This document shows positions 33,101-43,429 of a stretch of 64,000 bases of DNA, one piece after another. The translations under genes and the position numbers were made by a program. This DNA comes from Aporrectodea caliginosa (lineage: Eukaryota; Annelida; Clitellata; Crassiclitellata; Lumbricidae). The stretch spans positions 1,770,761-1,834,760 of the forward strand of contig JACEVL010000163.1 in assembly GCA_020284085.1 (NCBI GenBank), given 5' to 3'. How positions within the stretch are numbered: the first letter of the stretch is position 1; every line of letters begins with the position of its first letter. The notes beneath the pieces are model-generated. The model saw only the letters and a program-made list of their open reading frames with translations, ran no database searches and was not told the origin of the DNA.

Positions 33101-33135
33101 TCAATTGGGGACGCGGACCTTGTTTAACCGGGCGA
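30118..33135 (-). mobile_element. Full-length or nearly full-length RTE-like LINE
   Basis: Direct repeats CGTCACCT at 30110-30117 and 33136-33143 bound a 3,018-bp insertion. Its 3' end on the minus strand is a TGATGATGATG tail fused to the stop codon. It sits within the right arm of a hairpin MITE, so it is younger than that element. Confidence 0.92.
30132..33038 (-). CDS. Endonuclease-reverse transcriptase of an RTE-like LINE, intact
   Basis: The first ATG is at 33038 (the frame is open back to 33104) and it ends in TGA at 30132, about 968 codons with no interruption. Residues 8-255 form an APE-type endonuclease: GTWNVRTL, LSEMRW (metal-binding Glu), IYAPTADS, CGDWNAKIG, SDHNLV. The reverse transcriptase covers about 430-740: KSPGTDGITGEMIKAGGRD, FRKDRSTVQPI, DFQKAFDSIKHD, GTRQGDPISP and the catalytic FADDIDLL. 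The C-terminal part has YACEAWTIKK, AFEMYCYRRIL and GRRGRPNREWTDDI. This is the plan of RTE-group elements. An intact frame and exact flanking repeats make it a candidate for a currently or recently active element. Its product would copy its own RNA at a nicked target. Confidence 0.93.
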   Translation of the reverse strand: MTKQGLTVGTWNVRTLWATGQLELLRNEMGTYRYDILGLSEMRWTGSGELNNGEVIWSGEEHDHQRGVGFLLNSKARAALLGYKPVNSRIIVARFNGQPLNISVIQIYAPTADSTDEDIEEFYENLERTMKDLPRKDIKIICGDWNAKIGKDNVGWEHIMLKYGYGTRNERGERLLDFAAKYQMVICNTKFKQKDCRKYTWTSPDGKHTNMIDLILIDKRWITSVKLCRTFRGADISSDHNLVLCNLKLKLRHIPSKHYAKKRNIQILDNVEVRAQYEKEIEQRIKDAELEQLDMERKVTILGEIIEQAVEATIPLAEQPKNKWISDQTLELAKEKRKMRLKAKESEQATQEYKKLCNVVRSSARKDKENWLQKQCCDIEKYAGEYKTREVFKLIKTITRKWQPKQTAIRDKYGNTLMDKEKIKERWTEYCSELYSETEVTNKKLLEELREITPPAEDDEKDDILYEEVERAVNQLKKNKSPGTDGITGEMIKAGGRDMIRTIQGICNQVWQEGTVPEEWTKSILVTIPKKGDLTLCKNYRTIALINHMGKVPMTILLSRLKAKTEEYMSDEQAGFRKDRSTVQPILMLRLIAEKAKRKNKPVYNCFVDFQKAFDSIKHDVTWAVLKSYGVGNRLIQILKNIGDRSKSAVKVGREIGEWFLTTIGTRQGDPISPNTFITYLERVMEDIQDNGTGISVQGELINNLKFADDIDLLENSCEKLQENVCALNTSAQRAGLKINVDKTKIMVFGKKTIDREIKVQDEVMENVTEFVYLGSLLTWNSDCTKDIKARIAKAKGVMAGLNSIWNSKQISYKTKLNVLKTCVFSTALYACEAWTIKKTDRDKILAFEMYCYRRILHLNWTMKVTNKEVRRRLHIKEDLIQSVMRRKLGLFGHICRMDNNRKIKTVMMGMMDGSGRRGRPNREWTDDIRDWCKQDLHSLSVLAQDRGLWKQMMKFALDTYGLLAHGS

Positions 33136-33254
33136 CGTCACCTACCGAAATAAAATGAGTCTAACTAGCGTTACATAGAAAGTTGAATTCAGGGCATACA
33201 TCAGTGCTTCGCGGTTTCTTCTGTTATAATTTTTGTTATAATAACTTCGTCTTT

Positions 33255-34143
33255 CTCTGCTCCGTGCTGGAAGCCTGGAACCATCCTTTACTACAGAAAG
33301 TGGACAATCAGCTGCGGTGCGGACTGGAACAGATACCAAACGTCAAGCTAGACGATGTCCAATAGAAGCAGGTCACCCTTCATACTAGGGATGGTGGTCT
33401 GCGGATTAGACGGGAGTTTATGCTGGCTTCTTCTGGCATCGACTAAGTCACTTGGGTCAGCCATTCAGGGAAGTGAAAATTGGACGGACAAATATAGAAT
33501 CCAGATTATGGTGGCCCGCAGTTCAACACTGCCGGTGGAGTGAAACCAGCACTTCCACATGCGTCTGGGATAGACCATTGGTCGAACGGACAGGATGGAG
33601 GTCTGGACATCATACACCGACCCACTTAACCGGGCCAGTGTCATCGCCGTACTCCGGAGACTGGCTCTGGACCCTTCCTATTTCATCATGTGTCCTGTGC
33701 CTCGGTAATGAGGCTTTCAGAGTGGCGGTCGGCCTTCGCCTTGGCCTTAGTCTTTGCGCACCACACCAGTGCCAATGTGGCGAAACAGTGGACCCAGGAG
33801 GGGGCCATGGCCTGGTGTGCAAATTGTCAAACGGACGATCTGGCCGACATCATCTGGAGAGCAGATCAAAAGGCAGAAATCCCTAGCTCGAAGGAGCCAT
33901 CCGGTCTTCTTCGCAACGATGGCAAACGACCGGATGGAACAACCCTCGTTTCTTCTAACAGCCGGGGGTGCAGCTGAGCTGGCAGCCGTTCGCAAACAGG
34001 CAAAATACTCAGGCCTCCCTACATCACACACACTTGTTCCAATTGCCTTCGAATCATTGGGCCCAATTAATCAATCAGGCCTCGAGTTTATTTCAGAGGT
34101 GGGCCGTAGTTTGTCCACAATTTCTGGTGAGCCGTTTGAGACA
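33255..34143 (+). pseudogene. Decayed copy C of the restriction-like-endonuclease LINE
   Basis: Plus-strand pieces in shifting frames follow the same order as copies A and B: AWNHPLLQKVDNQL, a GNEAFRVAVGLRLGLSLCAP block, the zinc stretch HQCQCGETV then GHGLVC, an EPSGLLRNDGKRPDGTTL block, KQAKYSGLPTSHTLVPIAF, ESLGPINQSGLEFISEVGRS. Frameshifts and stops occur throughout. It is cut at 34143 by a SINE. Confidence 0.85.
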
Positions 34144-34149
34144 TAACAT

Positions 34150-34380
34150 ATTGTATTGTATTGTATTTGAACACTTGTTATAGCGCCCCAACCAGATTTC
34201 CCATTCAGAGGCGCTCCCGACTACTGCGCGAACGCTGAGTCGGAGTTTCACGCCGAAGCGCATGAGCAATTGCGAGTGAAGGACTTGCCCAGGGTCCCTA
34301 CGCGGCGACTTTGAGGTGGATCCGAACCCGCAACCCTCCAGCTGCAAGGCACCGAACATACCCCTACACCACCGCGCCCC
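34150..34380 (-). repeat. tRNA-derived SINE, nearly full length
   Basis: The head GGGGCGCGGTGGTGTAGGGG is at 34380 on the minus strand, with a B box GGTTCGGATCC, a body, and the tail TTCAAATACAATACAATACA at 34150. The related copies in this window share the body and the ATACA-type tail. Confidence 0.85.
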
Positions 34381-34429
34381 AGTTGTATTGTGATGTGTTG
34401 TATTGTGTGTTGTATTGTACTCCACGTTT

Positions 34430-34557
34430 ATAATGCGACCGAGACACCCGCAGTAAAGATCCGAGAAATTAATCTCTGATAATCCGACCCGACCGGGAAG
34501 CGAACCCGGGGCGCCGACGCGGCGAGCGAGCACCAACCCACTCGGCCACTCAGGATC
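34430..34557 (-). repeat. Second tRNA-like SINE family
   Basis: The minus strand reads GAGTGGCCGAGTGGGTTGGT (A-box like) and GGTTCGCTTCCCGG (B-box like), as in Leu/Ser-type tRNAs, followed by a non-tRNA tail. The body lacks a proper acceptor stem, so I call it a SINE and not a tRNA gene. Confidence 0.65.
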
Positions 34558-34610
34558 CTTAATTCGAGACGCAATCTAACTCATTTATTAATGTTTTAAC
34601 AAGGTTTATA

Positions 34611-35020
34611 GTGGCTCAGAAGACTTTCATCTGTGTCAGAGCCACTCTCTCGAGCCTCATCCACTGCATCTTTACTCAGTATCCAATTTTATTGAGTCTC
34701 TTCTTGAACTCCATCACCGAGTCCGCAGTAACAATTTCCTCGTCCAACTTATTCCAATTGTTCACTACTCTTGTACTGAAGAATCTTTGCATTATTGTCC
34801 CAGATGATTTTTAACAATCTTGTAGCTGTGCCCTCGAGTTCTTTTGTTAACTGAGAATTCAAAGAGCTTTTGTGCTGGTATCTTGTCTCTTCCTGTCACT
34901 ATCTTGAATGTCTCTATTAAATCACACAGCACCTCTTCTATTTTCCCGCAACTCTACAACGCTGTAGCCTTCTATTTGCCCGCAACTCTACAACGCCGTA
35001 GCCTTCTTATCTACCTCGGG
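34611..35020 (-). pseudogene. CR1/L2-like LINE C-terminal fragment
   Basis: The minus strand encodes FFSTRVVNNWNKLDEEIVTA and SVMEFKKRLNKI, the typical end of CR1/L2/Jockey-type reverse transcriptases, after a broken upstream part. The left end at 35020 abuts the motif CTACCTCGGGCAAAAA and a TAA tract. Confidence 0.7.
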
Positions 35021-35027
35021 CAAAAAG

Positions 35028-35046
35028 TAATAATAATAATAATAAT
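35028..35046. repeat. TAA microsatellite before LINE copy D
   Basis: Six TAA units after CCTCGGGCAAAAAG. The same motif precedes the TAA tract at 2575. Confidence 0.9.
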
Positions 35047-35400
35047 TCCCTGGCGGTCATGGGATGTCACGGGGTGACAAATACATTAACTGTTTCCTGC
35101 TTGCAGCAACTTCAGTTACGCTGGGTTCGCGGCCGAACGGGTAGCTGCTGAAAAGATGTTACATACAGCCAACTCTTTGCAACACATGACTTTGCCCCTC
35201 TGGCTGTTGACACCCTCGGCCCTATAACCAGCACTGGTCTAGCACTCATTTCGAATTCGAGACGCAATCTAACTCATATTTCCAGAGAAGCGAGAGAAAT
35301 TAATCATCTCTTTCAATGCCTCTCGCTAATAATATCAACGTTTCAACGCCATTGTTCATTGCAGGCAGCATCTTTGCCTTGCCAGAATTGGATGAAAAGT
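35047..35400 (+). pseudogene. LINE copy D, C-terminal fragment between TAA tracts
   Basis: The plus strand contains FATHDFAPLAVDTLGPITST, then GLALISN..RNLTHISREARE and LFQCLSLIISTF. These align with the end of copies A and B (VPIAFETLGPI..GLEF, RRLTKISGDTRE, ILQRLSVTVQRF). It starts at a TAA tract and is followed by further TAA repeats at 35468-35506. Confidence 0.75.
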
Positions 35401-35467
35401 AGATTCCATAAAGTGTCTCAGGACAATATTAATTTTGTCCCCCGAAGAGTTATATATTTACTTCGCG

Positions 35468-35506
35468 TTAATAATACTAATAATACTGGTAATAATAATA
35501 ATAGCA
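35468..35506. repeat. TAA microsatellite after LINE copy D
   Basis: Interrupted TAATAATAC and AATAATAAT repeats directly downstream of copy D. Confidence 0.85.
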
Positions 35507-36466
35507 AAAACATCAACGAGGATTAGCCATCCCAGAACAATTCCCATAATTTTTAAATGATAATATATACATATAAAATAATTATATGACCTAAACTAAA
35601 CAACACAGACCACCAAAAAGAACGACAAACCAGTGCAATAAAATATAATCGAGTATTAAAGGATTAGGTATTTACTATTATTATGAAATTGAAACGCTTC
35701 TCGTTGCTCTGGTAAAACAACTGAATATAGCCTACCAGATGAGCAGGCTGCAGGGTTAGATTATGCACGTCACTAAGTTAGACTATATTGATAGCCAGTC
35801 AGACAACTTTACACCAGACTACGACTACACTAATTTCATTTAGGCTAAATGAAACGCAAACTTCTGTTTCAATCCTAGATTAAAATAATAAAGACGCTGA
35901 AAACATCTTCTACTCCGGCATCTCTTCGTTTTACGGACCATAGTTGCACAATCTGCTCATGAGATAATCGTGAAATTGGGGTCTAGTGGAAATCGAACCA
36001 TAAATTCGCGTTTGATTTTGATCTTGCATCCTCACAGACATTCGAATCAAAACCAAAACAACGAGAAATTCGTTATTACACTTTATATTGTGTAAGTAAG
36101 ATGGGTTGTAAGCTATGCATGACCGATAAAGTAGTTCAGCTGAATCCTGAATGTTTTTTCGATCTTGTGCATATGTAGACAAAGGGTCAATTTACACAGA
36201 TCGAGTTTCCTAAATTGGCGGTTCTTATGTCACCATGGTCCAACCGACTAGATTTTGTCCGACCTGTTTCCAAATTGCGGCTTGCTTTAAGCTCACAAGA
36301 CTATAATGGTTCTAGAACAATTTTAAATAGAACGGGAAAAAGACGCAATAGAATGTGCTGTTATTTTAGTTTCTTTTGTTCTTTAGTATTCCAGCGCATG
36401 CTTTGGCACATGAATGACCGGCGTTTCATAATTCATTAGGTATAATAGATTGTGTAGTTAACTAAC
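35507..36466. other. Receptor intron, nothing recognised
   Basis: No coding similarity. Short open frames at 35931-36182 and 36215-36439 have no family resemblance and no splice context. Confidence 0.45.
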
Positions 36467-36832
36467 GTGTAAGCTAATGGTGTCCATTTTGTTGGAAACG
36501 AAGTCCATAGAAATGCCGTCGTTGAAAGTGACTCGATTCGAAACGAAATCGAACGCTTCTTTAGGCAGTGATTTGCTGATGTTAATGTATTTCTGAAAGT
36601 CGTCGAAAATGAATCCGAGATACATCTCAAATGTGCTTCCATCATCGTTTTTGAGGTTAGAGACTGGAGCACGCTTCCTTCTGCTGCCTGTCTTGTGATG
36701 GAATGAGGATTCCAGATCGTCAGCACCATGAAATCCTTTTCCAATAGGCACAGTGTCGTTGAAGAACGCCGAAGGAATGATTCCATGAGGAATGAGGCAC
36801 GTCATCGCCGACGCATTCTTCAGGGAGCAACT
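36467..36832 (-). CDS. Plexin/MET-like receptor exon, IPT repeat junction
   Basis: 366 bp between acceptor TGTATTGCTGCAG (36833) and donor CAC|GTTAGT (36466), phase 0 at both ends, 122 codons. It starts SCSLKNASAMTCLIPHG, the C....M.C..P signature that closes an IPT repeat. It later has YLGFIFDDFQKYINI followed by VTFND, matching the GFIMDGV...NP.F segment of plexins and MET. A tract GSRRKRAPVSNLK in the middle contains RRKR, a possible furin-type site. MET is cleaved elsewhere, so this is only a possibility. The exon joins in phase to those at 49166 and 29780. Confidence 0.75.
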
Positions 36833-37094
36833 CTGCAGCAATACAATCGAAAAGAATAAACCTATAACTAGAAAAGAAAAGGCATTTGCAGTACCATTAG
36901 CAGTGGCTTATGCATGCAACACAATGTAATAACCTATGCTGTCTATATTGTCATTTAGAATAGCTCATATAGATTACATATTATTTTACACTACACTGCA
37001 AAGCTTATTTAATAACGGGACCAGAGTTGTAAATGGCTTTATTTAAGCTCTGGATGTTAAAGTCAAGATGCGCGTTAATCGTCTAGTTAAGGAT

Positions 37095-37125
<31 letters not shown>

Positions 37126-37928
37126 TAATAATAATAGTAGTAATAATAATAATAATTATAATAATAATAATAATCTTCATTTAATATTTGCAAACTAACA
37201 AGTACTCAGTATGATTACAATTTATACTATGAACTAGGAACGTATGATCACACGCTATTACAGGAATCGAATTTAACTGTTTGGCAGCCATGCATGGCGC
37301 TCATCACGTCCTAATACTCATTGTTTCATCGCCATCTGGCGAATGAAAAGACTGAGTCGACCTAAGGGAGGGTAGCGGGAAGCGATGACGCGTCCGTTAC
37401 CTCTTCGTGCCAGAGTGTTACCATTGCCCTAAACCTCTTCCTCCGCATCCGTCTTCCCGTTTACATCTGCAGCTGTGGCTCACCTACATATGTATAGAGC
37501 AAATTTGGCATACCGAATATAAATGCGAATAATGTTGCCGTTTAATGTTGCCGTTTTGGCGTATCAACTAAAATAATTATTCTTTAACGGCTGTTTTGTT
37601 ACAAGTATCACAGAGTAGAAAGATACCTGTAGATACATAAATAGTTTGCCACCCACATGACATAGATTCTCCCTTGGTATTAGCGACAGAGTGTGTTTCA
37701 TATAAGATAAAGTTATCATCTCCGTTTCCGGCCGAAGCAATATGTCTTCTGAACAGGTCCCTGGCCCATGCGTCCGGAGTACGGGTCCATTTCGGTCGAT
37801 TCTGCTAGATTAGTTTGCACCCGAGTTTGGAGGCCCGATGTACCACGTGACCAACCGAAGCGCCGGAACTCCATATAAGCCCGCGCAGACCCAGATCACG
37901 TCATTCTTGTGGGAACCATGGTCTACAG
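36833..37928. other. Receptor intron with AAT microsatellite
   Basis: Contains an AAT tract at 37098-37175. Otherwise no gene or element recognised. Confidence 0.5.
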
Positions 37929-38262
37929 CAGGGGTGGCCAATCTTTTTTGGCCGACGGGCCACTATGATTGTTGGCAAGCACGCGGCGGGCCGCAAAATA
38001 TATGTCCTCATAGCCTCCAAAGAAATACAAATGTTTATTTCATATTTTACAAGATGTATAAAAACAGGTACGACTATATTAGGTAACTAGAACTTACAAC
38101 ACTAAATCTTTTAGTGTTTTAGACATAATTATTATGCAGTTTTGCAGTAGTCGGAAAAGTAAGTAGGTGCAAAATGAGAAAAAAATTATTTGGAAGGGGG
38201 CCGTGCGGGCCGCCAATTAGCAGCACGCGGGGCGCATTTGGCCCGCGGGTTGGCCATCCCTG
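37929..38262. mobile_element. Short non-autonomous hAT element (334 bp)
   Basis: The ends are CAGGGGTGGCCAATC and inverse GTTGGCCATCCCTG. The 8-bp repeats GTCTACAG are at 37921-37928 and 38263-38270. No coding sequence. Confidence 0.93.
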
Positions 38263-38434
38263 GTCTACAGGAATCATTGCGTGGCTGATGATGATAATCC
38301 TCAGTATGAGTATAGTCAGTGGTGGCACTACACCAGGCCATACCATTTGTCGTGACACCATGTGTAGGTGACTGATAATAGACCACACATACACACACCT
38401 GTGGACCTGCATTTGTCTGTTCCAGAATTGATTA

Positions 38435-38524
38435 TTGCAATTCCTACTTATTGGTCTTCCCAAGGTCCGTCTATCCCCTATTCAATCTGTTCTCAAGGCT
38501 GCTGCTCGATTGACTTTCTTGAGT
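38435..38524 (+). pseudogene. CR1-like RT fragment
   Basis: The residues IGLPKVRLSPIQSVLKAAAR correspond to the block following the RT palm of CR1/L2-like LINEs (GLP....LQ.VQNAAARL). It is joined directly to the start of the PolB relic. Confidence 0.55.
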
Positions 38525-41500
38525 GCAATGAAGCCAGGCATCGAGACACAACTCAATGAACAGTTGATCAGGCAGCACGGTGTGAAATACACACAATTAT
38601 TAACGGTTGAGATGGTAAAATTGATACCAAACATTGACGATGTGTATAACGATAATGTGGCCCCTAACACCATCACGACCACAGCTTACTTTCGGAGTAA
38701 TGCAGCACCCATTACCAATACGGCAGACATCGAAGGAGTTGTGCAGGCGGCCAAAGATGAAGTCTTAAAGCACCTTGAGTCGTGATCAGGCTGGAGACTA
38801 AAGCGAGTTATGGCGTTAGATATTTGTATCGCAAAATATCAACCATTTCGAGGTAAAAGCTATTTCCCAACACCTAAATACCTACCTCCTCGCACAGTCA
38901 TAAATGTGAAGAATGAGGACAACCGCTGCTTTGAACGGGCAGTATTATCAGCTATATACCCAGTAGAAAATAATCCTCAGCGCCCAACTAAATAACATGC
39001 CCACCTCAACAAGCTGGATTTTACTGGAATCAAATTTCCAGTGATGGTTACAGATATCGATAAATTTGAACGACAGAATCTAGCCGTATCGGTTATCGTG
39101 TTTGGGTGGAACAAGGGGTTGTATCCGGCTCATGTATCAGATCTGAACAGAGCCCACAATGTCGACCTTCTACTACTATCCGACGGAGAAAAACAGCACT
39201 ATGTTTGGATCAAGAACTTGGCCCGCATGCTTTTTAAAAACAGCGGCTACGAACACAAGAAGCATCCATGCCGCCGTTGTCTCCATGTCTTCTCTGGGCA
39301 AGACCTGCAAGACGTCTGATCAAATCAAGGACTGCCGCGGTTTTAGCAATAAGCCACAGAGGTTTGTGGTGCCTGAAGAAGGCAAAATATCCTCAAATTT
39401 AAGAATTACCGCAAACAGATGCAAGTTCCATATATTATTTATGCTGACTTTGAAGCACTAAATGTCCCAGTAGAAAATGAAGAACCCTAAGAGACTAAGA
39501 CCAGACTCATTGCTGAGCAGAAACCATGCAGCTTCTGCTATATAGTAGTTCAAAGCGATGGACAGTCCAACGAACCTGTGCTCTATCGTGGTGAGAATGC
39601 GGTGGAAGTGTTCCTTCATAGCTTACAAGGTCAGTTAGCTAATATACAAGAAATCTGGCTAATATCGCGGAGATGGTCATGACAGCGACCGATTACCAAT
39701 CATTCCGTCAGGCTACCAAGTGCCATATCTGCGGAGATGCATTAGAAGCAGACAAAGTTCGCGATCATTGCTATATAACTGGTAAATACCGGGGAGCAGC
39801 TCATAATGAGTGCAACCTCAAACTTCGCATATATCCAGACAAATGTAAAGTATCCGTGGTCTTTCGCAACTTACGCGGTTACGACGGCCATTTTATTATG
39901 CAGGCAATGAGTGGTAATGAAGCTGAGAAATCACCTGTATTCCAAATAATATGGAGAAGTATATGACATTTAACCTAGGTCAGTTCCAGTTCATCGACAG
40001 CCTCCAGTTTCTAAACAGTTCTTTGGATAAGTTGTCAAGCAATCTATCACTAGATGATCTGAAAGTCACAGCGACTCATAGTAAAAAGCTAGATTTATTG
40101 AGACGCAAAGGCGTTTATCCCTATGAATACATAGATGGCTACAATCGTTTCGAAGAAGGCCAGCTCCCACCCAAAAGAGGCATTCTATCGCAAACTCACC
40201 AGAGAAGACATTTCAGATGTCGATTACCAACACGCCCAACGAGTATGGAAGGAGTTTGACTGTAAAACCATGGGTGACTACCACGACCTGTATCTCCGCA
40301 CGGATGTGCTTCTACTAGCTGATGTCTTCGAGACTTTCAGAGCCACATCGATGAAATACTACAGTCTAGACCCGGCGAACTACATCAGCCTACCTGGAAT
40401 GACTTGGGATGCATTGTTGAAAACGACAAATGTCGAGTTCGAACCATTGCCTGATATCGACATGCATTTATTCTTTGAAATAGGTCTTCGAGGCGGAGTA
40501 TCGATGGTATCCAAGAGATTTGCAAAAGCCAACAATCCACAATGCCCTGACCACGATACCACGAAGCCAAACAACTGGATTATGTATCTGGATGCAAATA
40601 ACCTGTACGGATGGGCTATGCAACAAATGCTTCCAGTAGGTGGATTCACATGGTGTGAAATTAATGAAAATTTTCTAAACGAAATCCTGGGAACACCGGA
40701 CGAGGCCCCCGAAGGCTTTCTACTCGAGGTGGACCTTGAATACCCGGAACATCTCCACGACGCCAACAACGACTATCCATTAGCCCCAGAAACCCTACCT
40801 GTTCGAGAAGATTGGTTGAGCGACTATCAGCACTTGCTCGTGGACAAGTTGGGAGGCAAGTTCACAGAGTGTGTAAAGTTGATGCCCAGCCTACGAAAGA
40901 AGGAACGATATGTGGTTCATTACAGAAATCTCAAACTCTATCACTCGTAGGGCATGCGAGTTATCAAAATTCATCGTGCCATCAAATTTCGACAGGAAGC
41001 CTGGATGGCTCCATATATCGAGATGAATACAAATCTGAGAGCCAAGCCCACATCCGACTTTGAGAAGGACTTCTTGAAACTGGCAAACAATGCAGTGTTC
41101 GGGAAGACAATGGAGATTTTTGCGTAGGCGTATTAGGGTGGATCTAGTGGCTGGAACACAAGAGGACAAACTTCGTAAATTGATCGCCGACCCAGTCTAT
41201 CAATCGCACCGCATCTTCAATGGCGGACTTGCTGCAATTTATAGCAGAAAAAGCAGACTGAGGTTGAATAGACCAGTCAATGTCGGCCAGGCAGTTCTAG
41301 AACTGTCCAAACCTCTGGTACAACGATGTTAAAGCGCGGTACGGCGATAAAGCTCAGCTTTTGTACACCGACACTGACAGTTTACTGTTCGAAGTGGAAA
41401 CTCCGAATCCATGCGAAGATATATTGGTAAATAAAACTTCGTACGATCTCAGCGAATATCCTCGAGATAGTCCATACTTTGATTCCATAAACAAGAAAGT

Positions 41501-41903
41501 GGTTGAAAAATTCAAAGTTGAATGCAATGGAGTTCCAATAACCGAATTCGTGGGATTTCGCCCGAAGATGTATTCCATCCTACAATCTACTGGATCTCAG
41601 ATTCGAAAGGCAAAAGGCGTTCAGAGCACATTTGTTAAGAAAGATCTACATCACGAAATGTACCAGGAATGCCTGTTTCAGCATAAGCTGATGCGGCACA
41701 CACAGGTTGTAATTCGAAGTCACGAGCACCAGATTGGTGTGCACGAGCAGAATAAGATATCCCGTTCTCCACTGGATACAAAACAGTGGATAGCGGGCGA
41801 TGGGATAACAACAAGGGCATACGGCCACTTCAGTATTTGTAAAAAGACAAAATTTCAAATGGTAGCGGAATATCTCAACGAACTTTTAGATGAATTGGGT
41901 TGA
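38525..41903 (+). pseudogene. Protein-primed family B DNA polymerase relic (adintovirus/Polinton type)
   Basis: A series of plus-strand frames follows the order of the PolB of adintovirus-like and Polinton elements: an N-terminal region with INVKNEDNRCFERAVLSAIY (38900), a CRRC zinc motif (39270), a CHICGD..VRDHCYITG zinc/HNH-like stretch (39730), FRNLRGYDGHFIMQ of the exonuclease (39870), DLYLRTDVLLLADVFETFR (40300), the polymerase A region YLDANNLYGWAMQ (40590), LANNAVFGKTME (41085) and the C motif YTDTDSLLFEV (41365). At least seven stops or frameshifts (for example at 38783, 38993, 39317 and 40948) make it non-functional. It would have copied the element's DNA. The stop at 41903 overlaps the end of the integrase relic on the other strand. 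Confidence 0.85.
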
Positions 41904-42780
41904 GCAATCTCTCTCGTGGAAGCTCTGTGCCTATAGGTACCACGAGCAATTCCTCGCGAACAAATCCACGGCCAGGTCCATCAACTAGAGGATACGATGC
42001 GGGCTGGTCAGCTTGTTGGACAACGTTTGAAATAGCGTGTATGGTAAGCGAGCAGCTAGGGTCTGTAGCCCGTCTGTTACCGCCCTCGAGCTCCCCAGGT
42101 GCATATAAGTAACGGACCAAGAATGGCCTCTTTCAGGCCAACAGCACGACGAGCTGGAAGAGAGGATTTTTGTTCTATTCTATCAGCCTTGATCGCTTTA
42201 GCCGGCTTCATGCCAAGCAAACGCGTTGGTTCATTGTTTAGTGCAGCCACAAGCTCAGGCAGCTGGCGAACCCATTCAGCCGACCTTTCTGACGAACCTC
42301 TGGCAGCAAGGAGTAACTCCTGAGCATATGTATGGGACAACAAATAAAGGCTCTGACAATGTCCGGTTGAATCGTTCAACGATGCCTTGCTGGCGATGAT
42401 TTCCAACTTCTTCACGCCTCACTTGAACATCGTTACATCGTGCTTCGTCAGCAATGGTTTAATGGAGCCCATAAATTCGCGACCAGGATCGACCTGGAGC
42501 AGTCGAGGCCAAGTCAATGGACCCAGTTTATAAATTCAGCTTAAAGCGGCTCCGACTTCACAAGCACTTTTATCGATCAAAGGCTCAGCTTCTTTATATC
42601 GTGAGGTGACATCAACCACGGTCAGAGCAATTTTGTACTTTGTAAGGCCAACTTTATCATTAGGAAGATACAGCAGATCAGCATGATGAACGGTGTTAGT
42701 TAGGCCTATCTTCATCGAGCATTGGACGAGGAATGTGTCGTGGTACAGGCTGATAAATTTGCCACACGGCTTGTTTCTTC
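41875..42780 (-). pseudogene. Retroviral-type integrase relic of the same element
   Basis: Minus-strand fragments show VWQIYQPVPRHIPRP (42770), HADLLYLPNDK and LTVVDVTSRYKEAEPLIDK (first catalytic Asp region), PRLLQVDPGREFMGSIK (second Asp), QQGIVERFNRTLSEPLF (Glu), then VRYLYAPGELEGG and DGPGRGFVREELLVVP of the C-terminal domain. This is the DDE integrase found with PolB in Polintons and adintovirus-like elements. Stops and shifts near 42420 and 42535 inactivate it. It is transcribed towards PolB and the two ends overlap by 29 bp. No capsid genes are visible, so only part of the element remains. Confidence 0.83.
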
Positions 42781-42959
42781 AATCATTTGCGAGTTTCAGC
42801 CTGCCTTTCACCTTGATGCGATAGAAAGCTAACCTGCAGCATGCAAGAGAAAATATTATGATATGCCTTAACATGTCTATGGGTGTCCGTATCCATGCAT
42901 GCATGAGCAATATCGTACATGATTACATCATGACTATTAATTGTCAAGGTTCTAGTAAC

Positions 42960-43411
42960 AGCGTTGTGGAGAGCACTGGTGTCGCCGGTGGCTAAATATG
43001 GTTGTGAGAGTTGGACACTGAGGAGGGAGGAGGAGAGACGAATAGAGGCATTCGAGATGAAGTGTCTGAGATTGATCTTGAATATATCCTGGACGGAAAT
43101 GCGGACAAATGAATGGGTGTTGGGGGGGGGTGGCAGGAGTGGAAAGGAGTCTGCTGAAGACGGTAAAAGCAAGAAAACTGATTTATTTCGGACATATCAT
43201 GAGAAGAGAGGGAACATGCATGGAGAAAGACATTACGCAGGGCACAATGCCGGGCGACCGGAAAAGAGTAAGACCGAGAACAAACTGGTTGGGCAACATA
43301 AAGGAATGGACGGGATTGACTATGGAGGAGATGATAAGACTGACGGAAGACAGGAGACGTTGGAGGAATATTGTTCATGATGCGGCCGACCCTCGAGACG
43401 AGGATTGCTGA
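42960..43411 (+). pseudogene. LINE C-terminal fragment
   Basis: Two frames joined at a run of G near 43125: VAKYGCESWTLRREEERRIE followed by AFEMKCLRLILNISWTEMR, then KLIYFGHIMRREG, RPRTNWLGNIKEWTG and DRRRWRNIV. This is the conserved tail of APE-type LINEs. A short GAACA repeat follows (43414-43427), probably the 3' tail. Confidence 0.8.
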
Positions 43412-43429
43412 GAACAGAACAGAACAGTA

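Larger units (their letters stand above)
29814..33170. mobile_element. Hairpin MITE interrupted by an RTE-type LINE
   Basis: Ends CGCTAGTTAGACTCATTTTA and its inverse at 33170 are flanked by 8-bp repeats TAACATAG/TTACATAG (one mismatch). From each end inward the arms match without error for about 107 bp (29814-29920 against 30038-30117 plus 33144-33170), leaving a loop of about 117 bp. The MITE alone is about 331 bp. It is split at 30117/33136 by the LINE. Confidence 0.88.

Noticed and set aside
36459..36786. Alternative minus-strand frame of 116 codons
   Set aside because: It overlaps the receptor exon in another frame. The exon frame is supported by splice sites, phase and IPT motifs.
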